Of a stretch of 64,000 nt of DNA, positions 50,166 to 62,755 are shown piece by piece. The DNA is from Gari tellinella (lineage: Eukaryota; Mollusca; Bivalvia; Cardiida; Psammobiidae). Each line of letters begins with the position of its first letter. Positions within the stretch are counted from its first letter, which is position 1. The position numbers and the translations under genes were made by a program. Under the pieces are notes generated by a model, which was not told the DNA's origin, searched no databases, and saw nothing but the letters and a program-made list of their open reading frames with translations. The DNA lies in NCBI GenBank assembly GCA_922989275.2, contig OV277864.1, forward strand, positions 42,531,550 to 42,595,549, in the 5' to 3' direction.

Positions 50166-51205
50166 GCAGTACTAAAATACTAGAATAATAGGCCCATGTC
50201 AGTTACTGTATTATAAGAACTATATCTCTGGGTGAAAATTGTCTCTGTCTTAGTGGTCTATAGACTTAAAAAAAAGCAATTAGTGATTAACTTATGAAAA
50301 TACATAAATGTATTGGATTTTCATCGCCTGCGCCTAGTTTTGTCGCGAAAAAAGTGTCGCGAAAAAAGCTCCCTATTTGACACCCCAATCTCCCTATTAA
50401 AATTTCCAAATCTCCCTATTTGGGTCCAAGAAAATATCACATGTATGTATGCATATTTGCCGCATTTCAGTGATTCAACACAAAAGTTCCCAATACCAAA
50501 AGGAGACATGTATAGATCTAGATCTAGAATCTAGATCTATTTCCAAAAAATAAAATAGAAATCTATCACAGATAAAAACATAAAAACAATAATATATCAT
50601 TATCAAAAGCTGCTTACTTAAAGTTCACTGGCATCAATCTGATAATACATGATACAACTTTCTGCAATTAAATTAATGCAGAAATGTTTCACATCATTTG
50701 GATGACTGCTGTTGCTATGTGACGTCAAAGTCACGTCTAAGGCACAGTGACGTTACGCCAATGAAATAACACGAATTCATTTGAAATTCTAAAGAGGTGT
50801 AAACCTAACGGAAGGCATGTTCAAATAAATATACTAGACGTTCGGATTTTTGCAGAAAAATAATAGATCCATTGATCAAATTGGGTTTCAAGCAAAACTA
50901 ATGTGACGTCAACTTGAACGTCTCGACGTGACGTTACATTCGGTTAATTCTAGTTATTCTCTCGTTTCTCTAATTGACAACTTACTGTGATTACCTTTTC
51001 AGACGCAGACTCTTATTGTTTAACCTATTATCATTATTCAACAATCTGAAGCGTTTTCTCTCGGTGACAACTTTGTCTGCTTTCGCTTCATTGGAAACAA
51101 TCACGTGGCGGCCATTGCAGAGGTCAGATGTTTGGTACCCGTTTTATTCTCCCGGGTTGCATAGAAAGCCGAGATCCAGGATTAGATAAAACACGGGAGT
51201 GTTCT
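50166..51205. other. Intergenic; possible upstream promoter region of the FKBP8-like gene
   Basis: TCTCCCTATT is repeated at about 50371, 50389 and 50413. Sequence at 51100-51125 (ATCACGTGGCGGCCATTGCA) combines a CACGTG E-box and a GGCCAT (YY1-like) motif, the kind seen in housekeeping promoters. This is a suggestion by motif only, with no transcript evidence. Confidence 0.3.
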
Positions 51206-51209
51206 CGGC

Positions 51210-51773
51210 TGATTTTCTCTCTCTCTCTATCTCTCTCTCTCTCTGATTCTCTCTTTTTCTGTATGCCTGTCTGTTTGTATCTCCTTCTTTGTTTTTCTCG
51301 CTGTCTCTGCCTGTATGTCTCCCATTTTTTGTCTGTCGCTGTCTCTGTCTCTCTTCTCTGTTTTTCTATCTCTCTAAATATGGTTGTTTGTCTGTCTGCC
51401 TCTCTCTCTCTTACTTTTTGTCATTTTCTTTCTCTGTCGCTGTCTTTGTCTCTCTATGCTCCTTTCTCTGTCTCTCTGTCTGTCTGCCATCTTTCTCTCT
51501 CAACACTCTTTCTCTATCTCACCTTCTCCCTCTTCTTCTTCTTTTCTCTCTTTTTCTCTTTCTCTCTCTCTCCCCCTCTCTCTCTATCATTCACTCTGGT
51601 ACGTCCAAATACAATTAGCCCAAATATGGCAGAAACTCTCTCCTCTCTCTCTCTATCTCTCTCTCTATCTCCCTCTCTCTCTCTCTCTCTCGCTCGCTTG
51701 CTCTGCTTCGTTCTTACTCTCTGTCAGTCTCTCTATACATTTCTATATATCCCCCCTCTCTCTCTATTTCTTT

Positions 51774-51813
<40 letters not shown>

Positions 51814-52020
51814 TCTGACTGTATGTATTCTTGCCTCCCTCCTCTTGTCGCTCTCTCTCTCTCATTCTCTCTCTCACTCTCTCTCTCTCTTGCTCGCTTG
51901 CTCTGTCTCGTTCTGTCTCTCTGTCTTTATATTTCTGTCTCTCTGTCTCTCTTTGTCTCTCTGTGTGTTTCACTCTCTCTCTCTATGTGCATCTCTATCT
52001 GTCTTTCTTTCTCTCTCAAT
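51210..52020. repeat. (CT)n-rich polypyrimidine tract, left block
   Basis: About 0.8 kb of TCTCTCTG/TCTGTCTC on the + strand, with almost no purine-rich stretches. ORFs rich in Leu/Ser on + and Arg/Glu on - are artefacts of this composition. Confidence 0.9.
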
Positions 52021-52044
52021 AACCCAATATTAACTTCATAGAAA

Positions 52045-55040
52045 TCTTACATGGCTTACATAACTAATAACTTCAAATACCCAAAACCAACATAATTTAC
52101 CAAAATTAACTTAATGACCCAAAACTAATTTTGAAAACCCCAAACTAACATAAATTACCCAAAACTAATTTAAAATACCCCAAACTAATTTTAAATACCC
52201 CAAACCAATATCAATTTCCGAAAACTAACTTTATATACCCAAAACTAAATTTAATTAACCCAAACTAACTGTAAATACCCCAAACTAAATTATATACCCA
52301 AAACTTACATTAATTACCCAAAACTAATTTTAAATACCCAAAACTAACATTTATTACCCGAAACTAACTTTAAATACCCTAAACTACTTTTTAATACCCA
52401 CAACTAACATTAATTACCGAAACCTAACTTAAAATACCCGAAACTAGTTAAAATGACCCAAAACTAATTTTGAATGCCCAAACTAACATAAAATTTCCCA
52501 AAACTAATTTAAATACCCCCAAACCAATATTAATTTCCGAAAACTAACTTAACATACCCAAAACTAAATTTTGATACCCAAAACTAACTTTAAATACCCC
52601 ACACTAAATTATATACCCAAAACTTACATTAATTACCCAAAACTAATTTTAAATACCCAAAACTAACATTTATTACCCGAAACTAACTTTAAATACCCAA
52701 AACTACTTTTAAATACCCACAACTAACATTAATTACCGAAAACTATTTTTAAATACCCGAAACTAGTTAAAATGACCCAACACTAATTCTGAATACCCCA
52801 AACTAACATAAATTTCCAAAAACTAATTTAATATACCCCAAACTAATTTTAAATACACCAAACTAAATTATATACCCAAAACTTACATTAATTACCCAAA
52901 ACTAATTTTAAATACCCAAAACTAATTTTAAATACCCAAAACTAACATTAATTACCGAAAACTAACTTAAAATACCCGAAACTAGTTAAAATGACTCAAA
53001 ACTAATTTTAAATACCCCAAACTAACCCAAATTTCCCAAAACTAATTTAAAATACCCCACACTAATTTTAAATACCCCAAACCAATATTAATTTCCGAAA
53101 ACAAACTTTACATACCCAAAACTAAATTTAAATACCGCAAACTAACTTTAAATACCCCAAACTAAAGTATATACCCAAAACTTACATTAATTACCAAAAA
53201 CTAATTTTACATACCCAAAACTAACATTTATTACCCGAAACTAACTTTAAATACCCAAAACTAATTTTGAATACCAAACACTAACATTAATTACCGAAAA
53301 CTAACTTAAAATACCCGAAACTAGTTAAAATGACCCAAAACTAATTTTGAATGCCCAAAACTAACGTTGATTACCGACAACTAACTTAAAATACCCAAAA
53401 CTAACATAAATTACCGAAAATGATTTTAAAAGACCCAAAACTAGTTTTAAATACCCACAACTAACATTTATTTCCAAAACTAACTTTAATTACCCAAAAC
53501 TAAATGATATACCCAAAACTTACATTAATTACCGAAAACTAGCTTTAAATACCCGAAATTAATATAACTTACCGAAAATGAATTTAAAAGACCCAAAACT
53601 TATTTTTTAATACCCAAAACTAACATTAATAACCGAAACTAACTTTAATTACCCAAAACTAAATTATATACCCAAAACTTACATTAATTACCCAAAACAA
53701 ATTTTTGAATACCCAAAACTAACATTTATTACCGAAAACTTATTTTAAATACCCGTAATTAACATAACTTACCGAAAATGAATTTAAAATACCCAAATCT
53801 AATTTTCAATACCTTAAACTTACATTAATTACCGAAACTTACTTTAAATACTCAAAACTAAAAAATTAAATTATATACCCAAAACTAATTTTAAATACCC
53901 AAAACTAACATAAATTACCGAAAATGAATTCAAAAGACCCAAAACTAGTTTTAAATACCCACAACTAACATTTATTACCAAAACTAACTTTAATTACACA
54001 AAACTAAATGATATATCCAAAACTTACATTAATTACCCAAAACTAATTTCAAATACCCAAAACTAACATTAATTACCGAAACTAACTTTAGATACCCAAA
54101 ACTAATATTAAATACCCAAAACTAACATAAATTACCGAAAACTAATTTTAAATACCCGAAACTAATTTCAAATACCCACAACTAACATTAATTACCGAAA
54201 ACTAATTTAAAATACCCGAAACTAGTTAAAATGACCCAAAACTAACTTTAAATACCCAAAACTAACATAAATTTCCGAAAATGAATTTAAAAGACCCAAA
54301 ATTAGTTTTAAATACCCACAATTAACATTTATTACCAAATCTAACTTTAATTACCAAAAAACTAATTTTAAATACCCGCAACTAACATAACTAATCGAAA
54401 ACGGTCTTTAAATAATCGAAACTAATTTTAGATACCTACAACTAACAATTATTAGCGAAAACTAACTTAAAATACTCGAAACTACTTAAAATGACCCAAA
54501 ACTAATTTTGAATACCCAAAACTAACATAAATTATTGAAAATGAATTTAAAAGACCCAACACTAGTTTTAAATACCCACAACTAACATTTATTACCGAAA
54601 CGAACTTTAATTACCCAAAACTAAATTACATACCCAAAAAAGTAACATTAATTAGCGAAAACTAGCTTTAAATACCCGAAATTAATATAACTTACCGAAA
54701 ATGAATTTAAAAGACCCAAAACTTATTTTTTAATACCCAAAACTAACATTTATAACCGAAACTAACTTTGAATACCCAAAACTAAATCATATACCCAAAA
54801 CTTACATTTATTACCGAACACTTACTTTTTATTTCGAAAACTAGCATTTAATACCCAAAACTAACATTTTGTTACCGAAAACTTACTTTAAATACCGAAA
54901 ACTAGCATAAATTACCAAAAATTAATTTCAAAGGTCCAAAATTAATTTTTAATACCCAAAACTAACATAAAATACCGAAATCTTATTTTCAACACGCAAA
55001 ACTAACAATTTACCAAAACCTTTCTATTTCTATTTATTAC
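52045..55040. repeat. AT-rich minisatellite, unit about 20 bp
   Basis: Roughly 150 copies of AAAACTAATTTTAAATACCC and variants (ACATTAATTACCG, ACTTTAAATACCC). Variant order repeats at a spacing of about 260-320 bp (ATATACCCAAAACTTACATT near 52293, 52613, 52871, 53172), so there is a higher-order unit. No coding potential. A SINE interrupts its right end. Confidence 0.88.
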
Positions 55041-55290
55041 TTCTACGCCATCAATTCTGATGATTATGAGAAGGGGCACTTTTTAGGTGCATCATTGGGA
55101 CTGTAGCCAGCCGGTCACTTTATCCTGACACCGAAGAACGAGACATAATGCTAACCCGAAACTTCTGAGTGCCAAGGTGGGAAGCCATTACTTCCAATTT
55201 GGTCTTTGGTTTAACCCGGCCGGGGATTGATTCCACAACCTCCTGCACTGCAAGCGGACACTCTACCACTGAGCTATACAGGGGGTGTTA
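55040..55290 (-). mobile_element. tRNA-derived SINE, family 3
   Basis: On the - strand the head reads CTGTATAGCTCAGTGGTAGA (a near-perfect A-box) and GTTGTGGAATCAATCCC (B-box). The body runs to about 55040. It sits within the minisatellite. Confidence 0.7.
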
Positions 55291-55765
55291 CTTTAAATCC
55301 CGAAAACTGATATTGAACCCGAAAATGCCACAAAATATCGGATAATGATACTAACTACCATAAACTAGGATTAAATCCCCAAAACTTACATTAAATACCG
55401 AACACTAGCATTAAATACCGAAATCTGACTTTAAATACCTAACACTGTCATTAATTACCGAAAACTAAATTAAATACCGAAAATGCCACAATCTATCGGA
55501 TAACGACACTTACAGCGGGAAACTAACATTAAATACCAAAAAACTATACAATCTACCGGATAACGACACTAACTACCGAAAACTGACGTTAAATGCCAAA
55601 TAACTCTACAAACAACCAAATAACGACCCTATCTACTGAAAACTAACCTTAAATAACAAACAACTCTACAAACTACCGGATATCGACACTACCAAACTCG
55701 TACATAAGATACGCTGATACTCTACAAATTACCTGAAAACGACATTAGCGAAAAACTCTTTTCTA
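55291..55765. repeat. Diverged minisatellite continuation, unit about 57 bp
   Basis: Units built of ACTACCGGATAACGACACTA and TTAAATACCGAAAACT. They are clearly related to 52045-55040 but with a different period. Confidence 0.7.
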
Positions 55766-55769
55766 CTGT

Positions 55770-56055
55770 TTACCCCTCTCTCTCTCTCTTTACCCCTCTC
55801 TTTCTCTTTCCCATCTCGGTCTCTCTGTAAGTGTCTCTCCCTCTCATCGTCTTTCTCTGGCTCTGTCTCGGTATATCTGTCTGTCTCTTTCTATATATGA
55901 ATGTGTCTCCGTCTATATCTCTACTTGTCTTTCTGCCACTGTCAATGTCAATCTCTGTCTGTGTCTGTCACTTCTCTATCTCACTTTTTGTCTCTCTCAC
56001 CTGTCTGTCTGTCTAAGACTTCGTGTCACTGTCGATCACTCTCTCTGATTCTCTC

Positions 56056-56093
<38 letters not shown>

Positions 56094-57412
56094 GAGGTCT
56101 ATGTCTCTCTCTCTCTCTAATCTGCGAGTCTGTCAATGTCTCCTTTTTTGTCTTTTTCGCGATCTCTGTGTATATCTGTCTCACTGAGGGCCAACGAAGT
56201 ATCACTACGACCCGTTTCGCACAGAAGCCCACCTCTATAAATTTAAAGACGACTTCAGTTGGTGTCATACATATACAGTGTACTTCGTTTGACAACGTAT
56301 ACATATTCTCTATACTCTGTATACGGGACTTCTGTGCGAAACAACCCTCGTGGTACTCCATTGGTACCCAGTGTGTCTGTCTCCTTATATCTCTGTTTCC
56401 GTCTATGTTTCTCTCTTTCTGAGATTCTCTCTGTGTATGTCCTTCTATCTATCTAGTTCTGTTTCTGTCTGTCTGTCTGTCTCTCTCTCTGTCTATCCCT
56501 CTTTGTTTCTGTATACATGTATATGTATGTTTACTATATCTTTGTCTCTGTCTAAATGTATCTTCTATCTCTCCCTCTCTTTGTCTGTGCCTGCCTGTCT
56601 CTCTATATATGACTTTGTGTTACTGTCTCTCTCTGGTTCTTTCTCTGTCTGTCTCTCTGTTCTCTGTCGGTCTATTTGTTTCTCCATATACTCTCTGTTT
56701 CTGTCGTTGTCTCCCTCCCTCTCTGTCTCTGTCTCTCGCTCTTTCTCTCTATATCTCTCTGCTTCTCTCTGTCTCTGTATGTCTGTGTGTCTCTCCTTCT
56801 TTGTCTTTCTCGCTGTCTCTATATGTATGTCTCCCAAATTTTGTTTGTCATTGTCTCTCTTCTCTGTTTCTCTTTCTGTCTCTCCCTCTCTGATATGTCT
56901 GTTTGTCTCTCTCTCTCTCTCTCTGACTTTTTGTCACTCTTTTTCTCTGTCTCTGTCTACGTCTCTCTCTTTCTCTCTCTCTTTATGATTCTCTCTCTCT
57001 CTCTCTCTCTGATTCTCTGTATCTGTCTGTCTGTCTCTCTGTATGTCTCTCTCTTTTTCTCCCTCTCTCTCACACACTCTATCTCTCTCTCGCTGTCTCT
57101 CTCATTTTCACTCTATATATATATATATCTGCTTGTCTCTCTATCTGCTTTTCTCTTTCTCTGTATGTCTTTTTTTCTATCCTTCTTTGTCTTTCTCGCT
57201 GTCTCTGTCTGTATAACTCCCAAATTTTGTTTGTCGCTGTCTCTGTTTCTCTTCTCTGTTGCTCTTTCTGTCTCTTTCTGATATGTATGTTTCTCTCTCT
57301 CTCTCTCTCTCCCTCTCCATGACTTTTTGTCATTATATCTTTCTCTGTCTCTGTCTACGTTTTTCTCTCTCTCTCTTTATGATTCTCTCTCTCTGATTTT
57401 CTATTTGTCTCA

Positions 57413-57493
<81 letters not shown>

Positions 57494-57819
57494 CGGTCTG
57501 CCTGTTTCTCCCTGTCTTTTTGACTGTCGCTATATATCTGTCTGTCTCACTATCTCTGTTTCTCTTTGTTTAACCCAGCCTGTTTCTGTCTGTCTGTGAT
57601 TATGTGTGTGTCTCTCTATATATATCTATTAATATGTGTGTCTCTATGTGTCTCTCTATATCTATCTTTATATATGTGCGTGTGTCTGTTTTCTCTTTGT
57701 CTCTCTGTGTCTGTCAGTTTGGCTCTCTCTGTTTCTGTATCTTTGTCTCTCTATGTGGCATTCTGTCTGTCTGTTTTGATATGTCTGCGTGTCTCTGTCT
57801 GTTCATCTCTCCTATTGTT

Positions 57820-57858
<39 letters not shown>

Positions 57859-57976
57859 GTCATTCACTCTGATACGTCCAAATACAATTAGCCCAAAGAT
57901 AGCAGAAACTCTCTCCCACTCTCTCTCTCTCTCTTATTCTCTCTCTCCCTCCCTCCCTCTCTCTTTCTCTCTATCT

Positions 57977-58028
<52 letters not shown>

Positions 58029-58390
58029 TCTCTCTCTGACAGTCTCTGTCTCTATGTCCTCTGACTCTGTCTCTCTATCTGTTTCTTTCTGCACCTCTCT
58101 CTATGTATGTCTCTGCATCTGTCTCACTCTGTCTCTGTCTCTTTGTACCTCTGTCTCTCTGTCTCAGTCTGTCTCTTTCTCTCTGTGTCTCTGTCTCTGT
58201 CTTTGTTCGTCTCTCTGTCTCTGTCTCTCTGTGGCTGTGTCTATATCTGTCTCTGTCTGTATATGTCTCTCTCTTCCGCTCTTCCTGTCTGTCTCTCTGT
58301 CTGTCTGTCTGTCTCTTTCGGTCTGTCTGTATGTCTGTCTCTGTCTCTGTCTCTCTCTTCTCAACGTCTCTGCCTGACTCTGTCATGTTG
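55770..58390. repeat. (CT)n-rich polypyrimidine tract, right block
   Basis: 2.6 kb of CTCTCTGTCTGT-type sequence, + strand pyrimidine throughout. Islands of ordinary sequence are at 56185-56365 (inverted ends GTTTCGCACAGAAG / CTTCTGTGCGAAAC, a small foldback) and 57860-57916. ORFs here are artefacts. Confidence 0.9.
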
Positions 58391-58504
58391 ATTTTTTAAT
58401 AAGATAACTGTCATAGTAGCATGAAAATATCTGTTTAGCTTCTTAAAATCTTGTATATTCAAGATGCTTTCTTGAATTTTTAGTTAAAATTTATAATATT
58501 TTGG

Positions 58505-61500
58505 GGGTCCATGGAAATACCCCATACGACTGGCACACTTCTGGCACACTACTGGCGTACTACCGAGATCTTGCCCATACGAGTTGAATCTATACCCTAG
58601 GGTCATTTTTATGCTTATTATTCTATCTTATATAATAAATATGATTGTTATGAAGATATTCCAAGAATTTTTTTTAATCAAATCCCATTTTTAATCCTAT
58701 AATATCGATATTTCCAATAACTATTAATATCCCATACGAGTAAAAGACCATATGAAACAGTGCCCAATACGAGTTGAATCTATACTGCAGGTCAATTTGT
58801 GTGGATACAAATATATATTCAATTTTTAAAAATGGTCGTTATAAACATATAGCTATATAAAAAAAATTCAGATCAACCCCATTATTTATAAAACAGTCTC
58901 CAAATTCCCCTTTAAATATGTGAACACGTTTAAGAAAGGTTTTTTTTCATTGTAAACCTTTTTTTTATCAGTATATTCAATACTTCCGAAAAAAAGTATA
59001 AAAGCGCCATACGAATATTGCCAGATAAACCTGACCCCTACGAGTTGAGTCTACACTGTAGGTTCACTTTCCGGACATTATTCCTTCGCAAAGAGTAAAT
59101 ATGGATAATATAATTCATTAGGTCTTTTATATAAAATAATTAACGAGTCATTCAATCTTTCAAGCTTTGTACGTATAATTTCTGTGTAAGGAATAAACAC
59201 GCTTGATCTCGCCGAGGTTTAACACCTTTGTCAATCACTTCCTTTAACACGTGTCGCTTTAACACGTGTCGCTAACAGCACGTGCCGCAAATTGCACACA
59301 GTATACGGTTTTTGAAAGAAAGCATCCGCCACATCAAATCTTATACCGTCTGTTGCATGCTTTGTATAAGTTGATGCACTCGTGGCTCGGGACGAGTACC
59401 CAGCTTTCGTGAGCCCCATAATTTGGGAAAAAATGTCGAAATATAAAAAAAAAAAACTTACAATGTCTAAAAATTATTCTTAAAAATGCTTGTGTGTTGA
59501 CCTCACACTCTTTAACACCAAATCACTATAAATCGTGGCATGCTTTTATTTATAAAATTCATTTCAAGTATTTTGAACATTTGTATTGTCATGATCCAAA
59601 CTGTTTGCAAGTAATCAATGTTCTTTGTGTAAGTGAATTGTTACAGTAAACAACATGGTTAAGAATATATGCAGTAAATAATTTTATGAGCAAAGTGAAA
59701 GTTAAAGACGTGTTATTGCCTTCAATAACTTACTGTATGGAAATCAACAAATGCTTTTAAATTTAACGCCTTCGGTTCCCAACCGACAACACTTAAATAT
59801 GTTTGGATCCATTACCGTAAAGTGTTATACTTACAAAAAAATAGATTAAAAATTAACAATAATTTATTGTGAGACTGTGTAACTCTTCTTCTTATCAATA
59901 GATAAAGCAGACGTCGTCATTTTTGTACGAAACTTACGACTGAATTTGAATATTTCTTCATTAGGATTATCCATAGTCAGGAGCCTTCTGTTCAGGGTCT
60001 ATACTGTTTGCATTTGACACGTATACTATATAAAGAGGATTAAGTCTAATTAACAGTCTCAGCATGACACCATTCACTCGTTAAAGAGATCAACGGTAAT
60101 CTGATTGCATCATCAATCAAACCTTTGATCTCAGGTCAAAAGAACCGTAATTTACGTATATGTCATTCTGATCTGTAACTAAACCACATAATTATTTGTG
60201 TCTTATGCTTAATATTTTGTATATAATGTATTATTTGTGTTTTAACGTTATGTATAAAACACTAAAAATACGATGAAAGTAAAGCGACACATTCTGATTT
60301 ACTTTCACCCTACTTTAAACTACCGACAACAATAACTTTTATTTCTCAGATCATTATCATGACATATGAGAAAGGGAAATCTGTGACAATATTATTGTGA
60401 AAGAAAGATCCAGATACTCTGGGGAAAGTACCAATCACAGTATTAATTAATCATGAAATTTATATAGCCATATAAAGACTGTTCTGTACTTGCGACTTTC
60501 CATGGGAAAATTTGGTTCGTTTATTATAAATGCTTTTCTCAATATCTTTGTTATGAAGATTCAATTTACTGAATGCTGAGCATTGCATTAGATTTAACTC
60601 GTGTGTTGACAAACAATACATGTAAACGATAATAGTTAATGTCGGCACATTAAAGCCAAGCGACTATCACACAGCGATGTGTTAAAGGGGATTAGTAGTA
60701 TGTGATTAACGGTCTCAGCATGGCACCATTCAATCTTTATAGGAGATTATCGAGTCTAATTGATCATCAACAAAATTCCGTATCGCACATTATTTATTGA
60801 ATAGTATGTATCCTTATCGTAAAAATCTGATCTGCATATACACCAACATGATTTCATTATGAATTAAATTTATTATTGTATTTATTGTCGTTTTTTATTG
60901 TCAACATTCAGTTATATATATTAAAAAGTTTCTATTAATTGTGAATTTATTTGTTTTACATACCTTGTGATTATCGAGTCTAATTGATCATCAACAAAAT
61001 TCCGTATCGCACATTATTTATTGAATAGTATGTATCCTTATCGTAAAAATCTGATCTGCATCATGGAGAATGTGTCTTCTCCGTGTCTGCATATACACCA
61101 ACATGATTTCATTATGAATTAAAGTTATTATTGTGTTTATTGTCGTTTTTTATTGTCAACATTCAGTTATATATTAAAAAGTTTCTATTAATTGTGTTTG
61201 TGATGTTAAAATGGAAACATGGCCTTCAACTCAACCTTGATATTTATTGTTTCTGAGCGAATATTAGCCATATTATAAATGATCCTTACAGTGTAGATTC
61301 AATTCGTATTGGGCCCTGGTTCATATACTCGTATGGGACATTATTTGTAATTATCGATATTATATGATTAATAATGGGATTTGATAATCAAAAAATATAT
61401 ATCTTCATAATGATCATATTTAATATGTATGAAAGATTAATAACCCTATAATTGTCCCTAAGGTGTAGATTCAACTCGTATTTTTTTCTATTTTCTTTTT

Positions 61501-61877
61501 TTTTGTTAAATAATAATTTTAATTAAATATAGTTTAAAAACATTCATGGACTATCTTCATAATGATCATATTTAATATGCAATATAGAATAATACCCCTA
61601 TGGATTTACGGTGTAGAGTCCACTCGTATTGAACCCTGGTACATAATCGTATGGGATGTTAGTGCGAATTATCGCTATTACATGATTAATAATGGGAATT
61701 AATTTAAAAAAAAAATCTTGGAATATCTTCATAATGATCATATTTAATATGTATGATAGAATAATACACATAAAAATGACACTAGGGTATAGATTCAACT
61801 CGTATGGGCAGGATCTCGGTAGTATGCCAGTAGTATGCCAGTAGTGTGCCAGTCGTATGGGGTATTTCCATGGACCG
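58505..61877. mobile_element. MULE/foldback-like transposon with long inverted repeats and 9-bp duplication
   Basis: ATATTTTGG occurs directly before and directly after (58496-58504, 61878-61886). The ends are inverted repeats: GGGTCCATGGAAATACCCCA and, on the complement, CGGTCCATGGAAATACCCCA. Similarity continues for over 100 bp (GTGTGCCAGTCGTATGG, GTAGATTCAACTCGTATTGG). The motif TAGATTCAACTCGTAT recurs on both arms, with about 4-5 copies per arm. No ORF of note. A 9-bp duplication with long TIRs is the Mutator-like signature (family assignment inferred). Confidence 0.82.
60745..61195. repeat. Tandem duplication within the MULE-like element
   Basis: GATTATCGAGTCTAATTGAT starts at 60745 and again at 60969. 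The second copy carries an extra 31 nt (CATGGAGAATGTGTCTTCTC...), which is a small hairpin followed by a repeated TCTGCAT. Confidence 0.8.
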
Positions 61878-61889
61878 ATATTTTGGCAC

Positions 61890-62755
61890 ATGTCAGCTTC
61901 CGTAGAATCCAAAAATCTTCGGCAAGAGTAATGCCCCTTATGGTCTCCACCAGATGGCCATAGTTGTTAAAGATGGCCGAAAAATATGTCAATTGTCAGG
62001 TTGGGTTGAGTAATCGATAAATCAGAACTGTTAATGAAACTGGGTGCATAAAGTTTGACAGAAGGACATCTTTTGGCGAAAGTAGGTATGTTGATGTTTA
62101 CGGGAAGTGATGTTTTATTTTTAAATGCACATGTCAGGACTCCAGATCAGAGTGAGTGACAGTGTCTGGATATTTTTTAAAAACAATTTCTCCCTTTTTT
62201 CTGGATCAAATTCTAGACGTTGTTGCTTCTCAATAGAATCGTCTCCCCGAAACGATTCTGACTACTAGAAACAGCATAGGGTTTTTGGAGACACAGTATT
62301 ATAATATTTGAAGTGCTCTGGAATGCATCCAGAATCAGATCTTAATTTATTGCCAGACTGGTCAGACATTTCAAAAGTTCTGGGGTTTGTTTACACCAGA
62401 TGAAAATGAAACTTGTAACAGTCATTTAGCATGTTTAGGGTATTTCGGATCTAAGTTGGGTCCAGATAATTGAAAGAAAACAATTAAAAATATTCTGTTC
62501 GTTGAAATGTCGAAATGCTGGCCCAGTTATAGATCTATCTACTCTGTCGTGTAAAAGCCTTTATAGGATTCTACGACATACTATATTCAGATTCAGATAC
62601 TTTTAACAGTGATCTTTTTTTTAAAGAATTTGGTAGGCTATTTATTCACGACATCTTATTCTAATGCGCTTCAATCAACATAATTTTTACTGGTTTCAAA
62701 TGACTGTTACTTGGCCGAAAGGAGTGGACCTGTTATTGAAATAAATTTATTACAT
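61890..62755. other. Unassigned sequence with one decayed hAT-like MITE
   Basis: 62135-62320 shows CAGGACTCCAGATCAG, the palindrome AGAATCGTCTCCCCGAAACG and AAGTGCTCTGG, a weak family G copy. Nothing else seen. Confidence 0.4.

Noticed and set aside
50313..50534. Overlapping 62- and 73-codon ORFs around TCTCCCTATT repeats
   Set aside because: No splice context or known motif; the open frame follows from the short repeat.
51128..52041. Long ORFs up to 301 codons rich in Ser/Leu
   Set aside because: They are translations of (CT)n low-complexity DNA. All three forward frames stay open because the repeat lacks stops, and the reverse frames give Arg/Glu repeats.
55831..58399. Many ORFs of 60-212 codons on both strands
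   Set aside because: Same cause: CT-rich satellite with no codon structure, no domain and no conserved start.
59231..59419. 62-codon - strand ORF inside the MULE-like element as transposase
   Set aside because: Too short, with no transposase motif. The element appears non-autonomous.
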